From CBDBKL01 sp965116215 (GTDB taxonomy: Bacteria; Bdellovibrionota; Bdellovibrionia; Bdellovibrionales; JAKFYE01), in the NCBI GenBank assembly GCA_965116215.1, contig OZ220494.1:124001-188000 (forward strand): a DNA stretch of 64,000 nucleotides. Direction: 5' to 3'. Under the pieces are notes generated by a model that had not been told where the DNA came from, did no database searches, and saw only the letters and a program-made list of their open reading frames with translations. This document shows, piece after piece, positions 8,427 to 18,091 of this stretch. Each line of letters starts with the position of its first letter. Positions within the stretch are counted from its first letter, which is position 1. The position numbers were made by a program, and so were the translations under genes.

Positions 8427-9332
8427 TTAAATATCCCAAGGCCCTGGAGCTTTCCAATATTTTGGCAGAGGCTTTTTTGTTGTAAGAGCTTTCACTATGG
8501 GCAAAAGAAATAATTTTAAAGATTCTATAACATCAGAAAGAGAATCTTCTTGGATTAATGTTTTTACAAAAACACTCCATTCCTTTTCTTTATTTTTTAT
8601 AAATTCTCTCTTAAAAGCTGTAATTTCTTGTTTTAAAGAAGTATCTCTATTTTTAAAAGTCAAATCAATAGCTTTTGATAACTTATGTCCTTCAAAGTTG
8701 TATTCTCGTGATAATATCCATAAGTCATAAAAATCTTTCATCCGACTATTCCAATTTCCTAACTTCATCAAAGCTTCAAATTTTTCTGCAACAATACTTT
8801 CCAAACTATAACACCAAAGCTTAGGGGTGGGAAAATCTAAGATGCAAGGAAAAACCATTTTCTTTGTTGGTTCAGGAAAAATGACGTCATGAAAGCTTAT
8901 ATCAATTTGCATATTGATTTTTGCTGAATCCAAAGCCCCACAAAATAAAATCCGAATACCATTATAAGGAGCATCTCTTTTAATATCTTCAAGTCGAAGG
9001 CTTTGTAAATCAAAGACAAGCCCATCTTCTTTTACTTTGGCAGATAGAATATTTTTCATTTGTTTTATTATTTCAGATGTTTCATCATTCGTTTTTTGAG
9101 ATATATCAATATCCATAGTAGGACGAAATTTCTCTGCTTTTCTCACTTGCAGAGCTAAAGCTCCCTTAAGAATAAAAAAATCCGCATAATCAGATTGAGA
9201 TAAACGATATAAAAATCTTTCCATAGCATAATACTGCATAAGTTCATTAAAAGGTCTTTTGTTTTTTCTGGATATATTTAAAAGCCTCTGTCTCACAGAG
9301 GCCGGAACATTTGTAATTTGCTTTCTCGTCAT
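8427..9332 (-). CDS. abiEii: AbiEii family nucleotidyltransferase toxin
   Basis: 301-residue AbiEii-type toxin of a type IV-like abortive-infection toxin-antitoxin pair. FILKGALALQVRK followed by RPTMDIDIS supplies the nucleotidyltransferase G-x-L/DxD signature; IVAEKFEALMKLG and RMKDFYDLWIL are the typical later motifs. Such enzymes transfer nucleotides to RNA targets such as tRNA and stop growth. The ATG overlaps the antitoxin stop by 4 bp. Full family length and no visible defect. Confidence 0.93.
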   Translation of the reverse strand: MTRKQITNVPASVRQRLLNISRKNKRPFNELMQYYAMERFLYRLSQSDYADFFILKGALALQVRKAEKFRPTMDIDISQKTNDETSEIIKQMKNILSAKVKEDGLVFDLQSLRLEDIKRDAPYNGIRILFCGALDSAKINMQIDISFHDVIFPEPTKKMVFPCILDFPTPKLWCYSLESIVAEKFEALMKLGNWNSRMKDFYDLWILSREYNFEGHKLSKAIDLTFKNRDTSLKQEITAFKREFIKNKEKEWSVFVKTLIQEDSLSDVIESLKLFLLPIVKALTTKKPLPKYWKAPGPWDI

Positions 9333-9931
9333 ATTATGCTTTCTATATAAGGTTTCATAACATTTTTAATACGGCATACTTTTGCATATTTAATCAATTT
9401 TGAAGGATTAAATGTTTTTCTTTCTCTATAAAAAGCTAAAGATTCCAAAACAATGTTCATACCAATTTTGTTTCTAAATTTGAAACAATCCACTATTGTT
9501 TTTTCAGGGTTGTATATTTTAACAGAGACTTTATCAAAAGTATGTTTATCAATACCTGAAGAAAAACTTCTGTTAGAAAATTGATGAATAGAAACAGGAG
9601 GATGATCTATTCTGGCTCTGTGAGCCCCTCGTCTTATGGCTATCCAAACTTTATGAGGAATCTGTGTTGTTAAATTATGAAAAGCCAAAGCGGAAATTAA
9701 ACAAATCACTCCATTTGGAACTCTTAAGGCTACTGTCACAAAATCAGGATAAGAAATTTTATTTTGTTTTAATTTATATAAACCATAAGAGACTTGCTCC
9801 AAAACTCCTCTATCCCTCAATTTATATAAAGTTCTTGGATGAATGTGTTTTTTTATGGCTTCATTGGTCTTTATAATCCCCTTATTGGCTTTAATGATAC
9901 GAACAGCATCTTTTTCTTTAGAAATGTTCAT
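9329..9931 (-). CDS. abiEi: AbiEi family antitoxin / autorepressor
   Basis: Antitoxin partner of the downstream AbiEii. An N-terminal winged helix (IIKTNEAIKKHIHPRTLYKL) is followed by the wing (GVLEQVSYGLYKL) and the AbiEi body (VICLISALAFHNLTTQIP, then PEKTIVDCF.FR). The Met at 9931 is preferred over the one at 9949 because AAAAGG lies nine bases upstream. The family represses its own operon; a matching inverted repeat lies just upstream at 9959-9986. Confidence 0.9.
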   Translation of the reverse strand: MNISKEKDAVRIIKANKGIIKTNEAIKKHIHPRTLYKLRDRGVLEQVSYGLYKLKQNKISYPDFVTVALRVPNGVICLISALAFHNLTTQIPHKVWIAIRRGAHRARIDHPPVSIHQFSNRSFSSGIDKHTFDKVSVKIYNPEKTIVDCFKFRNKIGMNIVLESLAFYRERKTFNPSKLIKYAKVCRIKNVMKPYIESII

Positions 9932-9958
9932 GGATAAAAACCTTTTCATTTATTTATA

Positions 9959-9986
9959 TCTAAGTATATTTTTATCCATATTTAGA
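9959..9986. promoter_or_regulatory. candidate AbiEi operator
   Basis: Imperfect inverted repeat TCTAAGTATA (9959-9968) and CATATTTAGA (9977-9986), 8 of 10 positions paired, 8-bp spacer, about 30 bp in front of the antitoxin start. AbiEi proteins are known to bind inverted repeats in their promoters; the assignment here is positional. Confidence 0.45.
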
Positions 9987-10166
9987 ATAAAATCAAGAAT
10001 AAAATTTTGCTTCATAGCTAGTTAAGTGAACTTTTAGAGGAGTTAACCCACTATGATTATTATGAAAAACCCCAGGAAGTTTCATGATCATCTAGTTTAA
10101 AGACCTTTGAAATCACGTCTGAATTGCCGGACTTCAAGTTGAAGGGGTCATGGATAAATCTGATAG

Positions 10167-10277
10167 GCTTTCGATCTCTTGATCAATAGGCATAGTGCCT
10201 AGAGGTTTGGATTACACCGCATATAACAACAATATCCATATGATTCTCTTAATAAACAGGCACAACTCCTAGAGGCT
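10167..10277. repeat. two degenerate direct repeats of about 41 bp
   Basis: The segments at about 10167-10210 and 10232-10275 share CTCTT, AGGCA and CCTAGAGG in the same order. They lie in the otherwise gene-free stretch between the AbiE operon and the 88-codon ORF. The rest of 10,020-10,296 shows nothing recognisable. Confidence 0.35.
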
Positions 10278-10296
10278 TGGGTCAAGTGAGTCTGTG

Positions 10297-10522
10297 CTAT
10301 GAATAAATCTGGAAAATTTCTAAAAGAATGGTCTAAGATCCATTTACTTATCTAGATTTTTGTTTTTACGTTGTGCAATAAATAAATTTTGTAGTGAACT
10401 TCTTTCTGAAGCCATAGGGTGTCTTCGTGCAAGAGATGGCAAAAAGACATCTGCAAATGACACTTTGGTAAGAATATTGCAACTGAAATAAAACATATTT
10501 AGCGAGAAAAGCTGATGGACAA
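10297..10522. repeat. 226-bp duplicated segment, copy B
   Basis: Second copy of the segment at 7959-8184, same orientation and same length. Here it is followed by about 70 bp and then the 88-codon ORF and the intact mod-res genes, so this is probably the parental arrangement and copy A a shortened derivative. Confidence 0.8.
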
Positions 10523-10592
10523 AGGCGAGTATTTTTTTAATAATTGGACCGGACTTCACCTTTGAGAAGAGAGGGCCTAGAGGGAGGGAATT

Positions 10593-10859
10593 ATGTATAG
10601 GAAGAATTTAAAGTACAGGGACCTACCTTGGGGATTGAAAAGAAGAATTGATGCCTCTGGGCCAATGATGCAGCCAAGGAAATCAGAAAACCCCACAGTA
10701 AAAAATATTTTAGGTAGACTAAAGGCTTCAGAGCAAAGGTCGTTGGCAAACGAAGCCCCTGTTTCTGCTAAACAGAAAAGAGAAGTCATTGACGTGATCG
10801 AAAATTATCTTTCAGAAAATAATATGGATTTAACTAACCCAAGACAACCTGAACTCTAG
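10593..10859 (+). CDS. hypothetical 88-residue basic protein
   Basis: ATG at 10593 with a very strong AGGGAGGG ribosome site four bases upstream, so translation is likely. The sequence is basic and helical (KYRDLPWGLKRRID, then SAKQKREVIDVIENYL) without a recognised domain. It precedes the mod-res pair by about 210 bp. A DNA-binding or regulatory accessory is conceivable, but nothing shows it. Confidence 0.6.
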   Translation: MYRKNLKYRDLPWGLKRRIDASGPMMQPRKSENPTVKNILGRLKASEQRSLANEAPVSAKQKREVIDVIENYLSENNMDLTNPRQPEL

Positions 10860-11072
10860 CTAGAAAATAATAGAAAGGCTTTTTCGTTAATTATTCTATT
10901 CATTTAAATGATACCAATAGGTGTATGAATAAAAAACTAAAGAGAGATAGGGATACAAAGTAGGGAAAATGGATTCAAGATGGAATAGAAAAAGGGGCTA
11001 TCAGGGACAACAAGAAGGATTATTAAAATACAGATAAGAAAAAACAGCTAAAAGAGTAACGGGTTCCGTTGA

Positions 11073-13577
11073 GTGAATACATCATCGAAAAATAAAAAGA
11101 GAAAACGCAAAGAGGTCGCTAAGCCGATTGAAATTTATAAGCATAAATCTCATAAAAGAAAAAACAATCCCCATGTCGGTACGGTGACTGCAAAAACCGA
11201 GAGCCCCAAAGTTCAGACTAAAAAATATCAATACGACCCACATCTTGACCCTCAATTGCAATGGGCCGGAAAAGCAGAAAGACTTTCTTTTGAGGTTCCG
11301 AGCAGCTCTCTTCATGTTCATGAAAGAATTGATCCCAGAAGTATTATTGAAACAGTAAGAGCTAGAAACTCTGTGGATTATGAGCAGATGTCTCTGTTTC
11401 ATGACCCAGAAAATAAAATCAACCCTGACAAAGAAGGTGAGTTCTACAAGCATGAAAAACTCTGGGCTAATCGCCTCATTGCAGGTGACTCGCTACTTGT
11501 GATGAATTCTCTTTTGGAAAGGGAAGGAATGGGAGGAAAGGTTCAGTGTATTTATATTGACCCTCCATACGGTATTAAGTATGGATCAAACTTTCAGCCT
11601 TTTACCAATAAAAGGGATGTTAAAGACAAAGATGAAAATTTAACAGCAGAGCCGGAAATGCTCAAAGCGTTTCGAGACACTTGGGAATTGGGCATTCATT
11701 CTTATCTGACATACATGAGAGATCGTTTGTTATTGGCAAAAGAGCTTCTTACAGAGAGTGGTTCTTGTTTTGTGCAGATATCTGATGAAAATGTCCATCA
11801 CATTAGAGAAATTATGGATGAAGTTTTTGGAGTAGAGAATTTCATAACACAAATATATTTTGCAACTACGAGTGGATTTCAAGGACACTCTTTAAGTCGA
11901 ATTGGGGATTACTTAATTTGGTACGCTAAAAGTAAAAAACAACTGAAATACCGTCAATTATTTAAAGAGAAGGAAAACTTAAAAGGTGATGCTGTTTATA
12001 AGTACTTGGAACTTTCTGATGGAACCAGGCGACCCATGACCAAAGAAGAAAAGAGTGGCGAAAAATCCTTACCGAAGAGTTCAGAAATTTTTAGTTACGA
12101 TAATCTACAATCTTCCAGCCCCGCAAAAGAAGACACACCCTTTGAGTTTGAGGGAAAAATTTATCGTCCAAATCCGAACAATCATTGGAAAGCTAAATAT
12201 CCAGAGGGAATGGAAATCTTAAAAAAAGCTAAGCGCATTTCACTTGTGGGAAAAACATTGCGTTATGTTCGATTTATTAAAGATAAGCCGATTCACCCTA
12301 TTTCCAACTCATGGATCGATACTGGTTCAGGCTTTGGTTCTGATAAAAGGTATGTTGTTGAAACACGCCCAAAAGTCGTTCAACGATGCCTATTAATGAC
12401 CACTGATCCGGGGGATATTGTCTTTGATCCCACTTGTGGAAGTGGAACGACAGCCTATGTAGCAGAACAATGGGGCAGGCGTTGGGTTACTTGTGATACA
12501 TCTCGAGTTTCTATTGCTTTGGCTAAGCAGAGATTAATGACAGCGCATTTTGACTACTATGAATTAAAAAATAAAAAAGAAGGTATCACCTCGGGATTTC
12601 ATTATAAAACAGTTCCCCATATCACTTTAAAATCCATTGCAAACAATGAGCCGCCTCAAGAAGAAACCCTGTACGATCAACCTAAAAAGAATAGCTCAAA
12701 GGTTAGAGTGACTGGCCCCTTTACTGTGGAGGCTGTTCCAGCCCATAAAGTTGAATCTTTATCTCAACTGTCTTTAAACATAGGAGAAGAGAGTTCTTTA
12801 AAAAAGATGTGGCTTGATGAACTAAGAGTGAGCGGTATAAAAGCGAAAAAGGGACTTTCTAAAGATATTGAATTTATAAGACTAGAGTTAATCAATGGCA
12901 CAGAATACATTTATGCCGAAGGGGAAACAAAGGAAGAAAAACCCAAAAGAGTAATTGTTTGTTTTGGGTCTGAATATGCCCCTTTAGAACAGAAACAAAT
13001 TGAAGAAGCGTTAAAAGAAGCTCAGTTTTTTTCACCTGATCTTGTTATTTTCTGTGCCCTTCAATTTGACCCAGAAGCTGGAAAAGATGTGGATCACTTA
13101 GATTTAAAATGGACCAGGGTTTTAAAGGTTCAAATGAACATCGATCTTTTAACCAGTGACTTAAAAAAGAAAGAAAAGGGTGAGAGTTTTTGGCTCATAG
13201 GTCAGCCGGACATTGATATTGGACAAAACAGGGATGGAAAGTATGTTGTGCAAGTAAAAGGTTTTGATTACTACAACACAAAAACCAATAGCCTTGAAAA
13301 AGGCGGAAAAGATCAAATCGCCATGTGGATGCTAGATACAAATTATGATGAAAAATCAGTTTATCCAAGGCAGGTCTTCTTTCCTCTGTCGAGCTCCAAG
13401 CATGATTGGACAAAGCTAAAAAAGACCCTAAAAGCAGAAATTGATGAAGATCTTATGGATAAGTTTACGGGCACTGAGTCTATTCCTTTTGAATTAGGGC
13501 ATCACAAGAAGATTGCTGTGAAAATTATTGATAATAGGGGCATTGAAAGCCTTATTGTAAGGGTCTTAAATGTCTGA
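11073..13577 (+). CDS. mod: site-specific DNA-methyltransferase (adenine), type III-like Mod subunit
   Basis: 834-residue beta-class N6-adenine/N4-cytosine methyltransferase. The catalytic YIDPPYG is at residues 161-167 and the AdoMet-binding FDPTCGSGTT at about 451-460, that is in permuted order, with the target-recognition region between. A very basic N-terminal 60 residues and a ~330-residue C-terminal extension complete it. GTG start at 11073. Its last codons overlap the res ATG by 8 bp, so the two are co-translated. Homologous debris of residues 64-106 lies at 8184. Confidence 0.9.
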   Translation: MNTSSKNKKRKRKEVAKPIEIYKHKSHKRKNNPHVGTVTAKTESPKVQTKKYQYDPHLDPQLQWAGKAERLSFEVPSSSLHVHERIDPRSIIETVRARNSVDYEQMSLFHDPENKINPDKEGEFYKHEKLWANRLIAGDSLLVMNSLLEREGMGGKVQCIYIDPPYGIKYGSNFQPFTNKRDVKDKDENLTAEPEMLKAFRDTWELGIHSYLTYMRDRLLLAKELLTESGSCFVQISDENVHHIREIMDEVFGVENFITQIYFATTSGFQGHSLSRIGDYLIWYAKSKKQLKYRQLFKEKENLKGDAVYKYLELSDGTRRPMTKEEKSGEKSLPKSSEIFSYDNLQSSSPAKEDTPFEFEGKIYRPNPNNHWKAKYPEGMEILKKAKRISLVGKTLRYVRFIKDKPIHPISNSWIDTGSGFGSDKRYVVETRPKVVQRCLLMTTDPGDIVFDPTCGSGTTAYVAEQWGRRWVTCDTSRVSIALAKQRLMTAHFDYYELKNKKEGITSGFHYKTVPHITLKSIANNEPPQEETLYDQPKKNSSKVRVTGPFTVEAVPAHKVESLSQLSLNIGEESSLKKMWLDELRVSGIKAKKGLSKDIEFIRLELINGTEYIYAEGETKEEKPKRVIVCFGSEYAPLEQKQIEEALKEAQFFSPDLVIFCALQFDPEAGKDVDHLDLKWTRVLKVQMNIDLLTSDLKKKEKGESFWLIGQPDIDIGQNRDGKYVVQVKGFDYYNTKTNSLEKGGKDQIAMWMLDTNYDEKSVYPRQVFFPLSSSKHDWTKLKKTLKAEIDEDLMDKFTGTESIPFELGHHKKIAVKIIDNRGIESLIVRVLNV

Positions 13578-16341
13578 GTCTTTAAAGGCAATACCAAAAC
13601 TTATTGTCAATTCCCCTTTTAAAGAACCTAATAAGCATTGGAAATTTGATAAGACAAAAAAAGAGTTTGTACTTAAGGACGGCAGAAGACCTGCCAGCTA
13701 TATTATTTCAAGTTCAGATACAAAGTCGTATGACGACTATGGAACAATTGTTGAAATTCCACTTGTGAACAGAATAAGAAAACGAGTGAAAGAATGGGAA
13801 GAAAATAATTTTTCTGGTGTTACGGGGGTTACAAAAAGACTCCTTGATTTTTGGCACCGGCCCCCAGAGGATTGTGGTAGACAATTTGCCTTCTTTTTTT
13901 GTCAATTGGAAGCTATTAAAACTTTAATTTTTCTTATAGAAGCTCCCGATCACTTAAAAACAGGGCTCAATATTCCCAAAGATGAATCTTTAAATCGCCT
14001 GTGTGCCAAAATGGCAACGGGTACGGGAAAAACTGTCGTTATGGCCATGACGATTGCTTGGCAAATTATTAACAAAGTGACTTATCCAAGAGACACTCGT
14101 TTTTCAAAAAATATTTTTGTTGTTGCTCCAAATTTGACTGTTAAAGATCGGCTTAGTGTCTTGGAAGTTGAGGGCGAAAGTAACTATTATCGAGAGTTTA
14201 AAATTGTTCCCAACGAATTTATCGAAAAAATGAATCAAGGCCAAGTGCTTATAAAAAATTGGCAACAGCTTCAATGGGAGAGTGAAGAAAAGATTGCTAA
14301 ACGAAAAGGAGTCGATAAAAGAGGGGCAAAAAGTGATACGGCTTATATTAGAGAAGTTCTGGAGCACTTGGCTAATCAAAATATCGTTGTCATTAATGAT
14401 GAAGCTCATCACGCATGGAGAAAACGAAGTGAGCTTAAAGTAAAAAAAACTGATGAGATGACAAAAGACGAAGTAGAGCAGGCTACGAAATGGATTGAGG
14501 GGTTGGACCGGATAAATAGAGCCTTAGGTATTATTAATGTCTTTGATTTTTCAGCAACTCCCTATGCTCCAACTGGAAAGAAAGCCGATGATAAAGATTT
14601 ATTTGAGTGGATTGTCAGTGATTTTGGGTTAACTGATGCAATTGAATCTGGTTTAGTCAAAACTCCTCGATTTGCAGTTGGAGATGATGCCAGTGTTGAT
14701 GTTAAAAATAAAAAGCCAAGGCTTTATCATATTTATGATAGTGATGAAGTGAGACCTGATCTCAATAGAGAGGCTAAGAAAAATGAATCTTTGCCTGATA
14801 TTGTGAAAATTGCCTATACGCACTTATCCCATGACTGGGATAAGAAATTTAACTTATGGAAAAAAGAATGTAAGAATGAAAAGCAATTTAGACCTCCAGT
14901 TATGATTTCGATTGTCAATAGGAAAGAGACGGCAGATAGAATCGAATATAGTTTTAAGGAAGAAAATATTCCTGTTCCCAATCAATTTAATGATTCCAGC
15001 AAAATGCTTAAAGTCTATTCTGATCTTCAAAACACTGTGGAGAAAGCAACAGGTTCAAACAAAGTTTTCCAAGAGGAAGTCCTTTTAAAACTACATACTA
15101 TTGGAGCACTTGGTAGAGAGGGCCAGCATATTCATCATGTTATTGCTGTTTCAATGTTGTCTGAGGGTTGGGATTGCAAAACTGTGACTCACATTATGGG
15201 ACTTCGTGCTTTTAGTAGTCAGCTTCTTTGTGAGCAAACCGTTGGGAGAGGCTTAAGGAGAACTTCGTATGACTTAAATGATGAGGGTCTCTTTGACCCT
15301 GAATATGTCAGTGTCTTGGGTGTACCATTTTCATACCTTCCACAAGAAGGAGATAGTGAGAGACCAGGAACTGAGACTCCAAAAAACTGTATTTTCCCAG
15401 AGGGTGAGAAATCTGAATATAACATAATGTGGCCCAATGTAGAAAGAGTGGATAGGGTATTAAAGCCTGAGCTTAAAATTGATTTTAAGAAAATGAGTAC
15501 ATTTACAGTTGATGTTTCAAGTATTCCTCGAATTAATGAGATCGCCCCCATTATTGAAAATAACCCTCGATATGAAGATATTGAAACTACCTCGTTGCAA
15601 GATTTTTTTGAAAAAAACTATGAACCTGATCGTATGCAAACTTTAATATTAAAAATGACAAGTGAAATATATGAAAAAACGGATGCCGAGTGGAAAAAGA
15701 AGATATTAAAAAACGAAGCCATTAAACAGATATTTCAGTTAGTTGAAAAATTCATTGAGTCCAGCAAATTTAAAGTCATTCCTGAATATGAAAAAGAAAG
15801 AAAAGCTCTTGTTGTTATGATGAAAATGAATGAGATTGTGAATAAGGTGTTTAATCTTATCCAAAGAGATTCCATAGAGAAACTTTCTGTTGTTTATGGA
15901 ACTCCTCAGTTTTCTTCAACGAGCGATGGGTCTGAGTGGTGGACAAAAAAGTCGACAAGCATTTTTAAAAAGACCCATATGAATTTATGTGTTGTGGATA
16001 GTGGATGGGAAAGATCTCATGCCAGAGAGCTTGATAAGAATAAGTCTGTTGAGGCATGGGTAAAAAACGATCATCTGGGATTTGAGATTGACTATATTGA
16101 TGAGAAGGGTAAGCAAAGAGCTTATATCCCAGATTTTATTATAAGGCTTATCAACGGCGACCATATTATTTTAGAAGTGAAAGGAATAAAGAAAAAAAGG
16201 GATATTCAAAAATGGGATTTTATGGAGAATTGGTGCAGGGCTGTCAGTCAAGATTTAGATCAGAAGTGGCACTTTAGAGTTTCTCAAGATTCTACGGGTG
16301 GTATTGTTCACAAAATTATTGAAGAGATAATAGGTGATTAA
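13570..16341 (+). CDS. res: DEAD/DEAH helicase restriction subunit, type III-like Res (BPTD_3080-like)
   Basis: 923-residue ATP-dependent restriction enzyme. Walker A MATGTGKT at 148-155, Walker B DEAH at 277-280, motif III FSATPY near 328, C-terminal helicase motifs (SMLSEGWDCKTV and QTVGRGLRR), and a PD-(D/E)XK nuclease at the end: PDFIIRL near 854 and LEVKG near 868. Partner of the overlapping mod gene. Domain set and pairing are clear; the exact subfamily name is from memory. Confidence 0.93.
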   Translation: MSESLKAIPKLIVNSPFKEPNKHWKFDKTKKEFVLKDGRRPASYIISSSDTKSYDDYGTIVEIPLVNRIRKRVKEWEENNFSGVTGVTKRLLDFWHRPPEDCGRQFAFFFCQLEAIKTLIFLIEAPDHLKTGLNIPKDESLNRLCAKMATGTGKTVVMAMTIAWQIINKVTYPRDTRFSKNIFVVAPNLTVKDRLSVLEVEGESNYYREFKIVPNEFIEKMNQGQVLIKNWQQLQWESEEKIAKRKGVDKRGAKSDTAYIREVLEHLANQNIVVINDEAHHAWRKRSELKVKKTDEMTKDEVEQATKWIEGLDRINRALGIINVFDFSATPYAPTGKKADDKDLFEWIVSDFGLTDAIESGLVKTPRFAVGDDASVDVKNKKPRLYHIYDSDEVRPDLNREAKKNESLPDIVKIAYTHLSHDWDKKFNLWKKECKNEKQFRPPVMISIVNRKETADRIEYSFKEENIPVPNQFNDSSKMLKVYSDLQNTVEKATGSNKVFQEEVLLKLHTIGALGREGQHIHHVIAVSMLSEGWDCKTVTHIMGLRAFSSQLLCEQTVGRGLRRTSYDLNDEGLFDPEYVSVLGVPFSYLPQEGDSERPGTETPKNCIFPEGEKSEYNIMWPNVERVDRVLKPELKIDFKKMSTFTVDVSSIPRINEIAPIIENNPRYEDIETTSLQDFFEKNYEPDRMQTLILKMTSEIYEKTDAEWKKKILKNEAIKQIFQLVEKFIESSKFKVIPEYEKERKALVVMMKMNEIVNKVFNLIQRDSIEKLSVVYGTPQFSSTSDGSEWWTKKSTSIFKKTHMNLCVVDSGWERSHARELDKNKSVEAWVKNDHLGFEIDYIDEKGKQRAYIPDFIIRLINGDHIILEVKGIKKKRDIQKWDFMENWCRAVSQDLDQKWHFRVSQDSTGGIVHKIIEEIIGD

Positions 16342-16377
16342 GATGACTTATTCTATTTCTAATAGGAGCCAGTTTTT

Positions 16378-16600
16378 ATGATATGTAGAGTTCGAATGAG
16401 TTTAAACCTCACAGAATGAGGAATGTACTGGAAAAACGATATCCAAGTTTGGGAAACTGGAAAATTCTATGCAGAGAGCTTAGTTATTTTACAACTCAAA
16501 GAAAATGAATATGCTGTAAAATATGAATATGATGCTCATTCAAGTGGATGATATAATGGAAAAAGAAATTGGCCAAAAGAAAATTTATAAATAAAGAAAA
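16378..16600 (+). pseudogene. decayed small gene, copy 2
   Basis: Homologue of the pseudogene at 91-362: ATG, then CRV.MSLNL, a TGA, and after a shift KRYPSLGNWKIL and LSYFTTQRK, then more stops. It shares RYP.L.NWK.L...LSY...QRKE with copy 1. It fills most of the 310-bp gap between res and the Thoeris genes. Confidence 0.55.
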
Positions 16601-16651
16601 AGGTAAAATATTAGGAATATTTAGCTTTCAGGAATAATTTGGAGGATTTAT

Positions 16652-17146
16652 ATGGCATATAGAAACAAAGTATATGTAGCTTTTGATGGAGATAAAGACA
16701 TTCATTATTATCGTTTAATGCAAGCATGGAAGCAAAATGATAATACATGTTTTGATTTTGCAGATGCTCATTCATTAAAGCAAGCAAGAGATTCAAGTTC
16801 GGAAGAGTCAATTAAAAAAAGTCTACGAGAAAGAATGAATAACAGTAAGATCTTTGTCTTATTGTTAGGTGAAAGTACAAAATATTTATATAAATTTATA
16901 CATTGGGAGATAGAACAAGCTATTAAAAGAGATATGCCTATTATAGTAGTTAATCTAAACAGCAAAAGATCTATTGATCTTCAAAGATGTCCAAATTCTT
17001 TAAGAGAGCATACTGCTCTACATATTAGTTTTAATGCAAAAATTTTACGGAAAGCCATTGAAAATTGGGGGAATCAACATCATCAAAAAGGGGCAGGTCC
17101 ATATTATTATAAAGATGATATTTATAGAAACTTAGGGCTTCTATAG
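16652..17146 (+). CDS. thsB: ThsB-like TIR-domain (DUF1863/MTH538) NAD-processing sensor
   Basis: 164-residue TIR-like protein. NKVYVAFDGDKD forms strand A, IKKSLRERMNNSKIFVLLLGEST the second helix/strand, and HWEIEQAIKRDMPIIVV contains the conserved helix with the candidate catalytic Glu at residue 86, next to Trp85. DUF1863 proteins of this size are the ThsB subunits of Thoeris; on phage infection they make an ADP-ribose-derived signal from NAD. An excellent GGAGG sits upstream of the ATG. The next gene starts on the base after its stop and encodes the matching effector. Confidence 0.88.
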   Translation: MAYRNKVYVAFDGDKDIHYYRLMQAWKQNDNTCFDFADAHSLKQARDSSSEESIKKSLRERMNNSKIFVLLLGESTKYLYKFIHWEIEQAIKRDMPIIVVNLNSKRSIDLQRCPNSLREHTALHISFNAKILRKAIENWGNQHHQKGAGPYYYKDDIYRNLGLL

Positions 17147-18040
17147 ATGACAAAATGGAAAATTTTGTTTTCAATAAAATTTTTAAGATCTTCATATAAA
17201 GAATGGCTTAAACATTTATTTCAGATTATAGGGTTTTTATGGTTGCTTATAGAACTTGTTACATTTTTTAGCCCCACAATAAAATCGTTTATACAAGAGC
17301 ACTTATTTGCATTATTTGGATTAAGTATTATTTATGCTTTTTATAAAATTTTTCCAAAGATTTCTAAATACTATAAGTTTAAAGACACTGATGTTGAGTT
17401 GGGGTTTGCAATTCAAGACTTATTTAAAATTAATGGAGATAAGGTCATACCCTCTAATACAAATTTTGAAATGAAAACTGAAAAAGATAGTGGGGCAATG
17501 GACTCTAATAGCTTGCAAGGCCAAATGCGTCACAAATATTACTCAGATGATATACAACGTTTAAAAGATGATGTTTCTAAAGCTTTAAAGGAAGAAAATA
17601 TTCTAAATCCAGAAATTGGCTCTATAATTAAAATAACACCTAAGAATGAAACTATTTATCTTATTGCTCTAACAGAATTGAATGACAAGGGTGTTGTTAA
17701 AAACTCAAGTTTTACAAATGTTGAAAAATGTTTGATGAAATTATGGCAATATATTGGGGAAAAGGGTAATTATAATCACATTGTGATACCTTTAATCGGT
17801 TCAGGTCGAGCAAGGATAAATAAAAATCGTCTTGATATTGCCAAAGAGATTGTTCGTTCTTTTGTTCCATCTATTATTGAAAAAAAGTTTTGTGAAAAAC
17901 TTACGATTTGCATTTTTCCCTCTGATTATAAAAAACATAAAATAGATATTGAGGAGCTGAGAGAATTTATAGAGTATAAATGTAAATTCACTGAATTTTC
18001 AGAGAGTTCTGCAAAATCTATAGGAACACCTTTAAAATAA
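17147..18040 (+). CDS. thsA: TM-macro effector of a type II Thoeris system
   Basis: 297 residues: two transmembrane helices (about 24-44 and 52-71, FQIIGFLWLLIELVTFF and LFALFGLSIIYAFY) followed by a macro-like domain from about 150 (IGSIIKITPKNETIYLIALTE, then HIVIPLIGSGRARIN). This matches the ThsA macro domain family (DUF6430). In type II Thoeris the macro domain binds the signal made by the TIR partner (reported as a histidine-ADP-ribose conjugate) and the membrane part then damages the cell membrane. Abuts thsB with no spacer. Confidence 0.85.
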   Translation: MTKWKILFSIKFLRSSYKEWLKHLFQIIGFLWLLIELVTFFSPTIKSFIQEHLFALFGLSIIYAFYKIFPKISKYYKFKDTDVELGFAIQDLFKINGDKVIPSNTNFEMKTEKDSGAMDSNSLQGQMRHKYYSDDIQRLKDDVSKALKEENILNPEIGSIIKITPKNETIYLIALTELNDKGVVKNSSFTNVEKCLMKLWQYIGEKGNYNHIVIPLIGSGRARINKNRLDIAKEIVRSFVPSIIEKKFCEKLTICIFPSDYKKHKIDIEELREFIEYKCKFTEFSESSAKSIGTPLK

Positions 18041-18091
18041 TCCAAAAGTAAATTGTAGAAGTTAAGGGATGGTGTATATAAAAGAGAAATT

